The notes below the pieces were generated by a model, which ran no database searches, was not told the origin of the DNA, and saw only the letters and a program-made list of their open reading frames with translations. A program made the position numbers and the translations under genes. DNA of 64,000 nucleotides. Origin: Streptomyces sp. AM 2-1-1 (GTDB lineage Bacteria > Actinomycetota > Actinomycetes > Streptomycetales > Streptomycetaceae). Positions 1 through 7,251 of this stretch are shown piece by piece (within the stretch, counting starts at the first letter, position 1; the number at the start of each line of letters is the position of its first letter). The DNA lies in contig NZ_CP119148.1 of assembly GCF_029167645.1 (NCBI RefSeq), positions 17,775-81,774 on the forward strand, read 5' to 3'.

Positions 1-116
1 GCGAACAGGCCGGGTTCCGTGCGGCAGCGCAGGGCCTGGTCGGTGATGGGGAAGGGGATCCGGTCGTCGGCCGCGATGAACGTCGGCGGGTGCGGGATAC
101 CGGCTTTGCCGCTCAT
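1..116 (-). CDS. WhiB-like regulator, N-terminal part (cut by window edge)
   Basis: Only the first 38 codons are in the window. The peptide starts MSGKAGIPHPP and runs to ALRCRTEPGLF, which resembles the first-cysteine motif of WhiB-like iron-sulfur regulators (Cys, then acidic/Pro and Leu-Phe). The ATG overlaps the TGA of the ASCH gene upstream in an ATGA, so it is translated as part of that minus-strand operon. The rest of the cluster (three further Cys) lies outside the window, so the family call rests on a short motif. Confidence 0.5.
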   Translation of the reverse strand, partial: MSGKAGIPHPPTFIAADDRIPFPITDQALRCRTEPGLF

Positions 117-574
117 GAAGTGCCCTCCGGGGTGAGGTGGGGAAGCTGAAGGAGGACCTGGTCCACGAGGTCCTGCGGGGGGCGCCACGGTCCGAGCTGG
201 CCGCGGGGCCACGGGATGGGGAGCGCGAGCTCCTGGACGTCGGCCAGGACGAGGTGGAACGCGTCGGGCTGCGCCCAGCGGGAGCACGGGGCGGTGCCGG
301 CGGTGTCCTGGTGGCAGTCGGTGAGGCGGGCGACGCCGATGACGGCCCGGGTGTGCAGGGTGCGGCCGCGGATCGCGGGGGCGACCAGCGGGTCGCGCAT
401 CAGGGCCCGTTCGGTGGCCGCACCGGCGTGGAGCAGCAGCCAGCCGCGCCAGGACCAGGGGGCCGGGCGGTTCTCCACGTCCTTCCCGGCGAGGATGCAG
501 GTCGTCCACGGCTGACGGATCGTGATGCCCCGGATCCAGGCGCCCGGGCCGGCGGTGACGGGTGTGTCGCTCAT
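113..574 (-). CDS. ASCH-domain protein
   Basis: 153 aa. The N-terminal region reads ITIRQPWTTCILAGKDVENR, the typical ASCH signature (QPW, then a Gly-Lys and ENR), followed by W-RGWLLLHAG. ASCH domains are small beta-barrel folds related to PUA and bind RNA or modified nucleotides; the substrate here is unknown. The ATG at 574 overlaps the stop of the GGDEF gene and its own stop overlaps the next ATG, so three genes are coupled. Such ASCH genes are common accessory genes on Streptomyces conjugative elements (family knowledge). Confidence 0.8.
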   Translation of the reverse strand: MSDTPVTAGPGAWIRGITIRQPWTTCILAGKDVENRPAPWSWRGWLLLHAGAATERALMRDPLVAPAIRGRTLHTRAVIGVARLTDCHQDTAGTAPCSRWAQPDAFHLVLADVQELALPIPWPRGQLGPWRPPQDLVDQVLLQLPHLTPEGTS

Positions 575-1233
575 GCCGCCCGCCCCGGGGTGTGGGTGCC
601 CGGCCGTCCGGCGCGGCGCCCGTTGACGGACGGCACGGCGGCGTGTGCGGCGGTCGCCAGGGTGACGGTGCCGGTGTGTTTGCCCTGGTACATCGCCGCG
701 TCGGCGGCGCGCATCAGGGTCGGCAGGTCGTGGTGGGCGACGGCGTGCGGGGTGGCGGCGCCGAGCGACACGGCCAGCGGCAGCGTCCCGTCCGTGTACG
801 GGACGGGACGGTGCATCAGCCGGACCAGGTGCTCCAGGCGCAGCGCCTGGTGGCGCGGCTCGATCCGGGTCAGGACCGCGAACTCGTCGCCGCCGAGACG
901 CCCAGCGACGCCTCGGGGTCCGGCCCAGTCGGTGAGGCGGCGGCCGATCGCGGCGAGTGCGGTGTCACCGGCGGCGTGCCCGTGCGTGTCGTTCAGCTGT
1001 TTGAACCTGTCCGCGTCCGCGAGGACCAGGACCGTCTCGTCGGGGTGCCGCTCCAGGAGGCGCTGGGCGCGGGTGGTGAAGGTCTCGCGGCGCCAGCAGC
1101 CGGTCAGTGGATCGCGGTGGGCCTGGGTGAGGCGGCGGTGCAGGAGGGTGGTGTGGAGGGTCCATCCGGCGAGCGGGACGGCCAGTGCGGTGATGTGCAG
1201 GACCCGGGTCGGTAAGGCGGTGGCGGCGGGCAT
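571..1233 (-). CDS. GGDEF-domain protein (diguanylate cyclase-like)
   Basis: 220 aa. One N-terminal hydrophobic segment (about residues 8-28) is followed by a GGDEF domain: DPLTGCWRRE, DADRFKQLND and an intact GRLGGDEFAVL active-site loop, so c-di-GMP synthesis from GTP is plausible. There is no sensory domain, EAL domain or obvious RxxD inhibitory site upstream of the loop. An in-frame start at 1374 exists, but ATG 1233 is preceded by GAAGGA at a good distance. It is followed directly by the ASCH gene (ATGA overlap). A link to plasmid spread is inference only. Confidence 0.8.
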   Translation of the reverse strand: MPAATALPTRVLHITALAVPLAGWTLHTTLLHRRLTQAHRDPLTGCWRRETFTTRAQRLLERHPDETVLVLADADRFKQLNDTHGHAAGDTALAAIGRRLTDWAGPRGVAGRLGGDEFAVLTRIEPRHQALRLEHLVRLMHRPVPYTDGTLPLAVSLGAATPHAVAHHDLPTLMRAADAAMYQGKHTGTVTLATAAHAAVPSVNGRRAGRPGTHTPGRAA

Positions 1234-1339
1234 ACTGGTGGCTTCCTTCTCATCTATGGCATGGGCGGGAAAGCCCGGGCCCGCCGGTGACACGGCGGCC
1301 CGGGCGCTTTTGTGTTCAGGGTGTTGCGACTGAGCAGGT

Positions 1340-1379
1340 GCGCCGTGGTGACGGGCTCGGCGGCCCGTCACCACGGCGC
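1340..1379. terminator. 17-bp perfect hairpin
   Basis: Arms 1340-1356 and 1363-1379 pair perfectly around a 6-nt loop, just downstream of the stop of the small minus-strand gene 1390-1509. Likely an intrinsic terminator or attenuator. A second imperfect hairpin at about 1272-1315 is followed on the plus strand by a short T run. Confidence 0.6.
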
Positions 1380-1389
1380 TGAGAAACGG

Positions 1390-1509
1390 TCAGCAGCCGC
1401 CGTCGCGTTTGGCCGCGTCGGCCATCGACTGGACGAGGCGGCGCTCGGCCTCCAGCAGCTCCTCGGCCGCCCGCTCCAGTTCCGCCATGCGTGCTTCTTC
1501 GTCGGTCAT
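1390..1509 (-). CDS. Small acidic helical peptide (39 aa)
   Basis: Starts MTDEEARMAELERAAEEL; charged, Glu/Ala-rich, predicted single long helix, ending RDGGC with a terminal cysteine. Start chosen for GGAGG about 7 nt upstream; the longer in-frame reading upstream has out-of-frame-like Pro/Arg composition. A strong hairpin follows the gene. Not recognised. Confidence 0.6.
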   Translation of the reverse strand: MTDEEARMAELERAAEELLEAERRLVQSMADAAKRDGGC

Positions 1510-1627
1510 GGGATCTCCCTCCGGGCGAGCCGGCTGTTCCGGCTCCCCGCCCGTCCCCGTCTCCGATCCGGGCCGAGGCGCGGAGCGGGGACGGGGAGGG
1601 ACAGGGAAACGTCCAGATGCTCTGCGG

Positions 1628-1978
1628 TCAGCGGGAGGGGTGGGCGCGGTCGCGGGCGGCCGCGAGAAGGGCCGCACGGTCGGGGTGCTCGTCCACGACG
1701 GCTCGCAGGGCGCGCCACCAGGTGCGGGCGTACCGGTCGCGGCGGATGAGGTCGCGGAGCTGTTGGCGGGCGCGGCGGTGGTGGGCGGTGAGGGTATCGC
1801 AGAGGCATTCGGCGTCGGGGTCCTGAATGCGGGCCATGCAGGACGGGGCGAGGCAGAGGGTGCCGTCGGGGTCGGTGAACCAGAAGCAGCCGCGCGGAAC
1901 CGTGTCGGGCGTGATGGGGGTGGGGTTGGTGCGGGTTCCGCGCAGGGCGGCGGTGCGGGTCCGGGAGCGGCCGGTCAC
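1628..1978 (-). CDS. Hypothetical protein with Cys cluster (116 aa)
   Basis: Begins GTG at 1978, overlapping the stop of the upstream gene (GTGA). The central part carries GCFWF, LCLAPSCMARI and ECLCDTL, a possible metal site, and the C-terminal half is Arg/Ala-rich and helical. Not recognised as a known family. Its coupling to the upstream DUF3307-like gene suggests they work together. Confidence 0.6.
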   Translation of the reverse strand: MTGRSRTRTAALRGTRTNPTPITPDTVPRGCFWFTDPDGTLCLAPSCMARIQDPDAECLCDTLTAHHRRARQQLRDLIRRDRYARTWWRALRAVVDEHPDRAALLAAARDRAHPSR

Positions 1979-2496
1979 CGCGTGGTGGCCTTGGTGGTGG
2001 CCTTGGTGGTGGCGATCAGAGCGGCGACCGTTTCCCAGCCGTGGTGCCATGCGGAGTCGAGCTGGAAAGCACCATTCATTCCGTGCGAGGCCAATTGGTA
2101 GAAGCCGCCCTTTCCGGTCTTGGTGGCGATCTTCTCCAGCAAACCGTCCCCGGGGACGCGTCGGTCCGCCGCGTAGTGGGTGCCGAAGGAGAGGGCGAGC
2201 GCGGCCGCGGCGGCGGCCGGGTGGACCCGGATGCCGAGCACGCGGGCGCCGACCCCGGCCACGATCGCCTGCGTGGCCGTATAGGTCAGGCAGTGAGTCA
2301 GGCACGCCTTGCGGCCATCGGCTGTGCCGTGGGTCGTCTGCTCCTTCGTGGCCGGGTCCTCGTAGGTGACCGGGTGGTCATCCGAGGCACCCTTCACGCG
2401 GGCACAGAAATCGTCCTGGATCCAAAAATCTCCGATCGCGCTGGCGGCGCGGGTCAGTCCGAGCAGGGCGGCGAAGGTGGCGGGTCGATGCGTCAT
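1975..2496 (-). CDS. DUF3307-like membrane protein
   Basis: 173 aa, start ATG 2496 with AGGAG upstream. The order of motifs (GDFWIQDDFCARVKG near the N terminus, then a KACLTHCLTYTATQAI helix, then alternating hydrophobic segments and ending QLDSAWHHG) resembles DUF3307 proteins, whose function is unknown. Two or three membrane segments are likely. The start overlaps the stop of the zinc-ribbon remnant upstream (ATGA), and the stop overlaps the next gene's GTG. The family assignment is from motif memory, not a search. Confidence 0.55.
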   Translation of the reverse strand: MTHRPATFAALLGLTRAASAIGDFWIQDDFCARVKGASDDHPVTYEDPATKEQTTHGTADGRKACLTHCLTYTATQAIVAGVGARVLGIRVHPAAAAAALALSFGTHYAADRRVPGDGLLEKIATKTGKGGFYQLASHGMNGAFQLDSAWHHGWETVAALIATTKATTKATTR

Positions 2497-2714
2497 GCTG
2501 GAGTTCTCCTGATCTCGATTCGGGTGACGGGGAGCGGGACGACCGGCCTCTTTGCCGATGCTGCGGTCGCCCCCGTGCGCCTTCCGCCCCGTCCTGTGTG
2601 GCCGGGGCGGAGGTCGTTCAGAACGGCGGTTCGTCCGGCCAGGCCGGGCCTGGGACGGGCATGAGCCGGACGCGGAGCTCGCGCCGGGGCCGTCCAGCAG
2701 CCACACGCCTCCAT
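2493..2714 (-). pseudogene. Zinc-ribbon reading frame lacking a proper start
   Basis: The frame from 2801 down to 2493 encodes DCRGAGGWWPGG followed by PEMEACGCW, nearly the same zinc-ribbon block as in gene 3581-3949. It has no start codon before the internal ATG at 2714 and lies in frame directly after the TGA of gene 2802-3569. Its own stop overlaps the next ATG as an ATGA, so it behaves like a former member of this coupled operon. Either it is a degraded copy, or it is made only by stop-codon read-through, or a short peptide starts at ATG 2714. Confidence 0.45.
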
Positions 2715-2801
2715 CTCCGGGAACGGTCCCCCGGGCCACCAGCCGCCCGCGCCCCGGCAGTCGGGACGGGAGCGGCGGGCGTCAGGTGGATGCGGTGGGG
2801 G

Positions 2802-3569
2802 TCAGGCGCCGGCGGCGACGCTGTCCAGGCGGACCCCGCGCAGCGCGTCCAGCACGTACGCGTCGAGTCGGGCCTGGTGCTGGGCGGCGGCCGCCAGGTC
2901 GGCGGCGCGCTCGCGCGCGTAGGACGCGGCGTCCGGGCTGACGCCGGCTGCGGCCAGGGCCCGGTCGACGGCCTGGCCCGCGAGGTGTTCGGACCACCAC
3001 TGGGCGGCGCACTCGCGGCGGGCGCGGGACGCCGCGCCCGCCACCGACTGCGCCCACGAGCCGCTGGCGGTGTTCCGGCTGCTGCACCGGCTCCAGGTCC
3101 GCCACCGGTCGCTCATGTGCTCGGGGTCGGTGTCCCAGTCGGCGGCCCACCGGGCGGCCCGCTCGGGGATCTCGCGGTGGATGACGTCCAGGACCTCCCG
3201 GCCGCCGGCACCCAGTGCGCGCCACGCGTCGGTCTCCTCCACCACACGGATCCGGTGGGCGAGCAGCCGGTAGGAGTAGTGGTGCTGGGACCAGTTGCCG
3301 GTCTCGCCCAGGGGCTCCACGACCCACAGGCGGACCGGCCAGGCGACGGGCCAGATGCCGGTGTCCTCCAGGACCTCACCGACGCGCTTGACCATGCGGA
3401 AGTACGAGAAGCGGCTCTCGTCGAACCACTTCTCCGTGCAGGGGCGCGGGTGGTCGATGACCTGGCCGACGTGGTCGGCGAGGCTGACCGGTGTGCCGGC
3501 CTGGCGGCTGAGCTCGATGATGCCGTCGGCCGGGGTGGCCATGTACCAGGTGACAGGCGTGCGTGCCAT
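2802..3569 (-). CDS. Hypothetical protein (255 aa)
   Basis: Starts MARTPVTWYMATPADGI behind GGAGG. The protein is Trp/Arg-rich with a helical C-terminal half; no signal peptide or membrane segment. It may be a DNA- or nucleotide-interacting accessory protein, but no motif supports that. It lies between two zinc-ribbon reading frames. Not recognised. Confidence 0.65.
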   Translation of the reverse strand: MARTPVTWYMATPADGIIELSRQAGTPVSLADHVGQVIDHPRPCTEKWFDESRFSYFRMVKRVGEVLEDTGIWPVAWPVRLWVVEPLGETGNWSQHHYSYRLLAHRIRVVEETDAWRALGAGGREVLDVIHREIPERAARWAADWDTDPEHMSDRWRTWSRCSSRNTASGSWAQSVAGAASRARRECAAQWWSEHLAGQAVDRALAAAGVSPDAASYARERAADLAAAAQHQARLDAYVLDALRGVRLDSVAAGA

Positions 3570-3580
3570 GCGGTCCTCCA

Positions 3581-3949
3581 TCAAGGGGTGCTGACTACTG
3601 ATCGGGTGTGCCGGTCGCCCGCGCCGGTGTGGATGGTGCGGTGGTAGCGGGATGGGGTGGTCAGAACCGGGGGTTCGTCCGGCCAGGGGTCGCGGTGCGA
3701 GAGGAGCCGGACGCGCAGCTCGGGCCGCTCGGCCCAGCAGCCACACGCCTCCATCTCCGGGTGGGCGCCGCCGACCCACCAGCCGCTGTCACCGTGGCAG
3801 CGCGGGCAGCGGGGCCGGGGTACGGCGGTGACGCGGATGCCGTGCCGGTCGGCGGACACCCGCCAGTGGCCGGCCTTGAGTACGGCGGCCGCCGCCGTCA
3901 CCGCGGTGAGCGGGACGGCGGCGAGCCGCAGAGCTGCGCGTGCGCTCAC
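3581..3949 (-). CDS. Small protein with hydrophobic N terminus and zinc ribbon
   Basis: 122 aa, GTG start overlapping the stop of the RRQRL gene (GTGA). Residues 5-25 are hydrophobic (possible membrane anchor). The centre has PRCPRCHGDSGWWVGG followed by MEACGCW, i.e. two CxxC/CxC pairs with conserved tryptophans. This block recurs in the broken frame 2493-2801, suggesting local duplication. Function unknown; typical of plasmid-borne Streptomyces orphan genes. Confidence 0.65.
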   Translation of the reverse strand: MSARAALRLAAVPLTAVTAAAAVLKAGHWRVSADRHGIRVTAVPRPRCPRCHGDSGWWVGGAHPEMEACGCWAERPELRVRLLSHRDPWPDEPPVLTTPSRYHRTIHTGAGDRHTRSVVSTP

Positions 3950-4434
3950 GTATCCGCCCTCCAGGGCCCGGTGCGCTGCGGGGTGGCGGCGGCCAGCCGG
4001 TGTGCGGCGGGCTCGATGTAGGTGGTGGGGTCGGCGGGGGTTCCGTCGTGGCACTCCAGGCAGGAACCCAGGGTTTTGAGGGGGAGGCAGTGGCTGTAAC
4101 GGCGGCCGCAGGTCGGGATGGGGCAGGTCTGCCGGGCCGCCATGGCGCGGTCGAGAGCGGCCTCCTGGGCGAGCGTCGGGGTGCGGCGTGGTAGGGCCAG
4201 GTCGATCCGGTAGAGCCATGCGAAGCGGCGCCCGCTGCGGCATTCGATCCGGGCGACCGGCGGTTGCCCTCCCGGCCGTAAGCCCATGTCGCGGAGCTGG
4301 CGGCGCGTCGCCATCTCGGCGCGTCCGGCCTGCGTCCAGCGGAAGACCGGGAGTGATCCGTCGCGGGGGTCGTTCGGGTCGACGTCGACCAGGTCCTCGC
4401 CCGCGCAGGGTCTCGTCCTGGCGAGCGTTGTCAT
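3946..4434 (-). CDS. RRQRL-type zinc-binding protein
   Basis: 162 aa. It contains MATRRQLRDMGLRPGGQPP followed by RRFAWLYRIDLA, the hallmark of the RRQRL-motif zinc-binding family found on actinobacterial plasmids, and then four metal-ligand cysteines in CPIPTCGRRYSHC and CLEC. ATG 4434 chosen over an ATG six codons upstream because MTTLAR fits the family start. Coupled by a GTGA overlap to the next gene. Biochemical role unknown. Confidence 0.75.
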   Translation of the reverse strand: MTTLARTRPCAGEDLVDVDPNDPRDGSLPVFRWTQAGRAEMATRRQLRDMGLRPGGQPPVARIECRSGRRFAWLYRIDLALPRRTPTLAQEAALDRAMAARQTCPIPTCGRRYSHCLPLKTLGSCLECHDGTPADPTTYIEPAAHRLAAATPQRTGPWRADT

Positions 4435-4703
4435 CGCTGGTTCCAGGCGCAAGGGAGCGGTGCGGGCCGGTAGGGGTGGCGGGGGCCGGGGCGCTGCGGG
4501 TGGGGCCGGCCGGTACGACGGCGCGGGCGAGGCGTTCGGGGGGTGAGCACAGGTTCCTCCATCAGGTGCGGTGGCGGGCAGTGCTGCGCCCCGTCGACCG
4601 AAGGGCCGGCGGGGGGCGTGGTGGGACGGGTGGCCGGGCGGCCTGTCCGGTCCTCACCGCCCCGGGTGGTCCAGGAGCGGTGAGGGCCGGGCGGGCGGCC
4701 GGG

Positions 4704-5117
4704 TCAGCGGGTCATGGCCGCGAGGATGGTGGCGTGGTCGAACGCCAGGGGTGGAAGTGCGTTCAGGGGCCACCAGCGGGCGTCAGCCGCATCGTCCAGG
4801 GCCGTCGGGGCGGTGAGCTCGGGCAGGGTCGCGGTGTAGGCGACGGTGACGTACCGGCCTCGCGGGTCACGGCCGGGAGCGTCGAACACGCCCACCTGCA
4901 CGAAGGCGTCGGCCGGGACGGTGATGCCGGTCTCCTCTTTCAGCTCGCGCACGGCAGCCTGGAGGGATGCCTCCCCGACGTCGACGTGCCCGCCGGGGAG
5001 TGCCCAGGAGCCGGCGTAGGGGTTCCAGCGGCGCTGGATGAGCAGGACATGGCCGGCGGCGAGGAGGACGACGTCCGCGGTGTAGCGGATCGTCTCGTCG
5101 CGGGTTTCAGGACTCAT
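4704..5117 (-). CDS. NUDIX hydrolase
   Basis: 137 aa with a complete Nudix box: GGHVDVGE at about residue 42, then REL-EETGI, giving the GX5EX7REUXEEXGU pattern that binds Mg2+. It would hydrolyse a nucleoside-diphosphate-linked compound; the substrate cannot be told from sequence. ATG 5117 follows an AAAGGACC site. It stands alone between two gaps, with a hairpin just upstream at 5162-5205. Confidence 0.9.
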   Translation of the reverse strand: MSPETRDETIRYTADVVLLAAGHVLLIQRRWNPYAGSWALPGGHVDVGEASLQAAVRELKEETGITVPADAFVQVGVFDAPGRDPRGRYVTVAYTATLPELTAPTALDDAADARWWPLNALPPLAFDHATILAAMTR

Positions 5118-5161
5118 GAGGTGGTCCTTTCTCAGCGTGGGTCAGGCCGGTCGGCCTGCCC

Positions 5162-5205
5162 GGTTCTCGCCCGGCCCCCGGTGTGGTGGGGGTGGGGCGA
5201 GAACC
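5162..5205. terminator. Hairpin after the 5223-5906 gene
   Basis: Arms GGTTCTCGCCC (from 5162) and GGGCGAGAACC (ending 5205) form an 11-bp stem immediately downstream of the minus-strand gene 5223-5906. Confidence 0.5.
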
Positions 5206-5222
5206 AGGCGGAGCGACCGGTG

Positions 5223-5906
5223 TCAGTTGAGGGAGGGGGGCTGCTGAGGGTCGAACGGCTTGAGGACGGGCGGTGCGGGGGCCTGGTGGGGGACGTGGAT
5301 GGTGGCGTGGATCTGCGGTGCGGGCGGGGCGGGCGGGGCCTGAACGTGGACGTTGATGAAAGCGGTCGGGGAGAGGCTGATGCCGCGCAGCGCGAGCAGA
5401 CTCAGCGCGGCCCAGCCCAGAGCAGCGATTCCCGCGGCGATTTCCCGGCCGGGGGCGGGAGTGCCGGTGAAGACGATGGCGACGGTGAAGGCGCCCCACA
5501 GGAGCCAGAGGATCCGGCCGCCGCTGGACCGGAAGAAGCCGAGGACCAGGGCGAGTGCTCCGGTGGCCTGCCACAGGGCGTAGGCGGTGGTGGGGGTGAC
5601 GGGCAGGTGGGCGGTGTGGGTGTTGAGGTAGCGCCGTACGGGCTGGTCGACCGTGGCGAGGAGCCCGGTGGGGTCGGCGACTTTCTGGGTCGGCCAGGGC
5701 AGGGCGTGGGCTGCCTGGAGGCCGAGGTGGCCGGTCCATCCGAGGAGGAGGGCGGCCGTGGCGAGGCCGCCGATGACCACGGCCGCTTTGAGCCACAGGG
5801 CGGTGTGTGACCAGCCGAGCGTGACCGCGCTGTTGATGTCGTCGGCGCGGTCCCGGAGCCAGCCGAGGACCTGGAGGCCGCAGTAGGCGAGGGTGGACGT
5901 CTTCAT
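5223..5906 (-). CDS. Integral membrane protein with Pro-rich tail
   Basis: 227 aa. Four or five hydrophobic segments: about 40-62 (AAVVIGGLATAALLLGW), 113-130 (ATGALALVLGFF), 135-152 and 160-178. The C-terminal 45 residues are rich in Pro, Ala and Val/His. No enzymatic motif. Position one gene away from other membrane proteins and the TraB-like pump suggests a role in plasmid spread (Spd-like), which is inference. Confidence 0.65.
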   Translation of the reverse strand: MKTSTLAYCGLQVLGWLRDRADDINSAVTLGWSHTALWLKAAVVIGGLATAALLLGWTGHLGLQAAHALPWPTQKVADPTGLLATVDQPVRRYLNTHTAHLPVTPTTAYALWQATGALALVLGFFRSSGGRILWLLWGAFTVAIVFTGTPAPGREIAAGIAALGWAALSLLALRGISLSPTAFINVHVQAPPAPPAPQIHATIHVPHQAPAPPVLKPFDPQQPPSLN

Positions 5907-6168
5907 GGGCGGGTGCCTTCCGGGGTGGTGGGGCGGGTGTCGGGTGCGGTGTGGGCCGGGCTGGCCCGGTCCTGGCGGGCGGTGGTCTCGGTGGAGGCGT
6001 TGTGGTGGGCCGGGTGGAAGCCGGCGGCCGGGCTGGGCGACCGGAGCGCCTTGGGGCGGTGGGTGCCTGGCCGGGTGGGCGCGGTGGTGGCGGTCGGTTC
6101 GTCTGCGACGGGGTGTGTGGCTTTCCTTCGGGGTGGTGGCCGGACGGTGGGGTGAGGCTGTGCGGCGG

Positions 6169-6444
6169 TCAGGTGGTCGGCGGGGTGCCGGGGCGGGGGT
6201 AGCGGCTGGTGAGGGCATCCAGGCGGGCGCGGATCTGGTCGGTGTGGTTGTGGATCCAGTCGGGCACGAGGTCCTGCCGGTCGCGGGGCGTGTAGTGACT
6301 GGTGGTCTGGGCGGGGTCGGCGGCGAGGGCTTTGTCGAGGTGGGCCATCGCGGCGACGAGTTCGGTGATGGCGGGTGCCTCGATGCGGATGACGCGGGCG
6401 GCGTGCTCGCAGTACCGGATCTCGGCGGGGCTGCTGGAGGGCAA
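6169..6444 (-). CDS. Small helical protein with TTG start (91 aa)
   Basis: The TTG at 6444 is well supported by AAGGAG 9-10 nt upstream. The product is mostly helical, with IRYCEHAARVIRIEAPAI near the N terminus and WIHNHTDQIRARLDAL near the C terminus. No membrane segment. The 260 bases between it and the next gene (5907-6168) hold an open Pro/His-rich frame without a start codon, so nothing is called there. Not recognised. Confidence 0.6.
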   Translation of the reverse strand: MPSSSPAEIRYCEHAARVIRIEAPAITELVAAMAHLDKALAADPAQTTSHYTPRDRQDLVPDWIHNHTDQIRARLDALTSRYPRPGTPPTT

Positions 6445-6579
6445 GAGGGTGGCTCCTTGGTGGCAGGCGGTGGTGGGGCCGGGCGGCCTGCCCGGTCTCC
6501 GCCCCGGCCCCGTGGTGCCGGGGTGAAGGGGGCGGGGGCCGGGCAGGGCGACGGGACCGGAGAGGCCGGTGCGCCTGGG

Positions 6580-7158
6580 TTACTGCTTGTTGCGGTTGCG
6601 GTCGCCGAACTGGATGTTGACGTCGCCGCTGCGGCCGAGGAGTCGGGTACCGCCGGTGTCGATCTGCGGGGCGAACACCATCGGCTGCTGTTCGGCGGCC
6701 GGGGTGGCGGTGTCCGTGCGGCGGGGTGCGGGGAGGAGGAACCGGCCGGTGAGGGAGAGGCCGAAGAGGATGACCGCGAGGGTCAGGGCGACCTTCCAGA
6801 GCATGTCCAGCAGGTCCACGAGTCCTCCGAGGGCGGGGGCGGCGATCCGCAGCGCGGTGGCGCTGCCCAGGGCCATGACGGTGAGGCTTCCAGCGATGAG
6901 AGAGACGGCCTTGGCCCAGCCCGGTGTCGCCTCGGTGGGGGCGGCCGGGGCGGGCACGGGGTCGAGGTGGTGGTCGACGGGGCGGCCCCAGGCGATACGG
7001 CCGTCGGGCAGCTGGACCTGGACGGCGCCGGGCACCGGCACCTGGTAGAGCGTCAGGGCCGGTGCTGGTGCGGCGGGCTGCCAGATCGCGGTGGGAATGG
7101 CGGGTGTGCGGGTGTGGTGGGCGGCCGCCTGGCCGACCGGGTACTGCTCGGTGTTCAC
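6580..7158 (-). CDS. Membrane protein next to TraB-like gene
   Basis: 192 aa from GTG 7158 (GGAG six bases upstream); a GTG at 7188 is possible. Residues 1-80 are Pro/Ala-rich and cytoplasmic-looking, then two hydrophobic segments around 85-105 and 112-135 (MLWKVALTLAVILFGLSL) and a polar tail ending DVNIQFGDRNRNKQ. A strong terminator separates it from the pump gene upstream... it lies just downstream of that gene on the minus strand. Possible Spd-type spread protein; not recognised. Confidence 0.6.
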   Translation of the reverse strand: MNTEQYPVGQAAAHHTRTPAIPTAIWQPAAPAPALTLYQVPVPGAVQVQLPDGRIAWGRPVDHHLDPVPAPAAPTEATPGWAKAVSLIAGSLTVMALGSATALRIAAPALGGLVDLLDMLWKVALTLAVILFGLSLTGRFLLPAPRRTDTATPAAEQQPMVFAPQIDTGGTRLLGRSGDVNIQFGDRNRNKQ

Positions 7159-7188
7159 GGAGGGCTCCAGGGTGGGTTGGGGGGTCAC

Positions 7189-7227
7189 GGCGAAGGCCGG
7201 CCCCGTGTGCGGGGGCCGGCCTTCGCC
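7189..7227. terminator. 16-bp perfect hairpin downstream of the TraB-like gene
   Basis: Arms 7189-7204 and 7212-7227 pair perfectly around a 7-nt loop, between the stop of the pump gene (7252) and the next gene. Confidence 0.7.
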
Positions 7228-7251
7228 GTGGTGCGGGTCGGGGCGGGTGGG

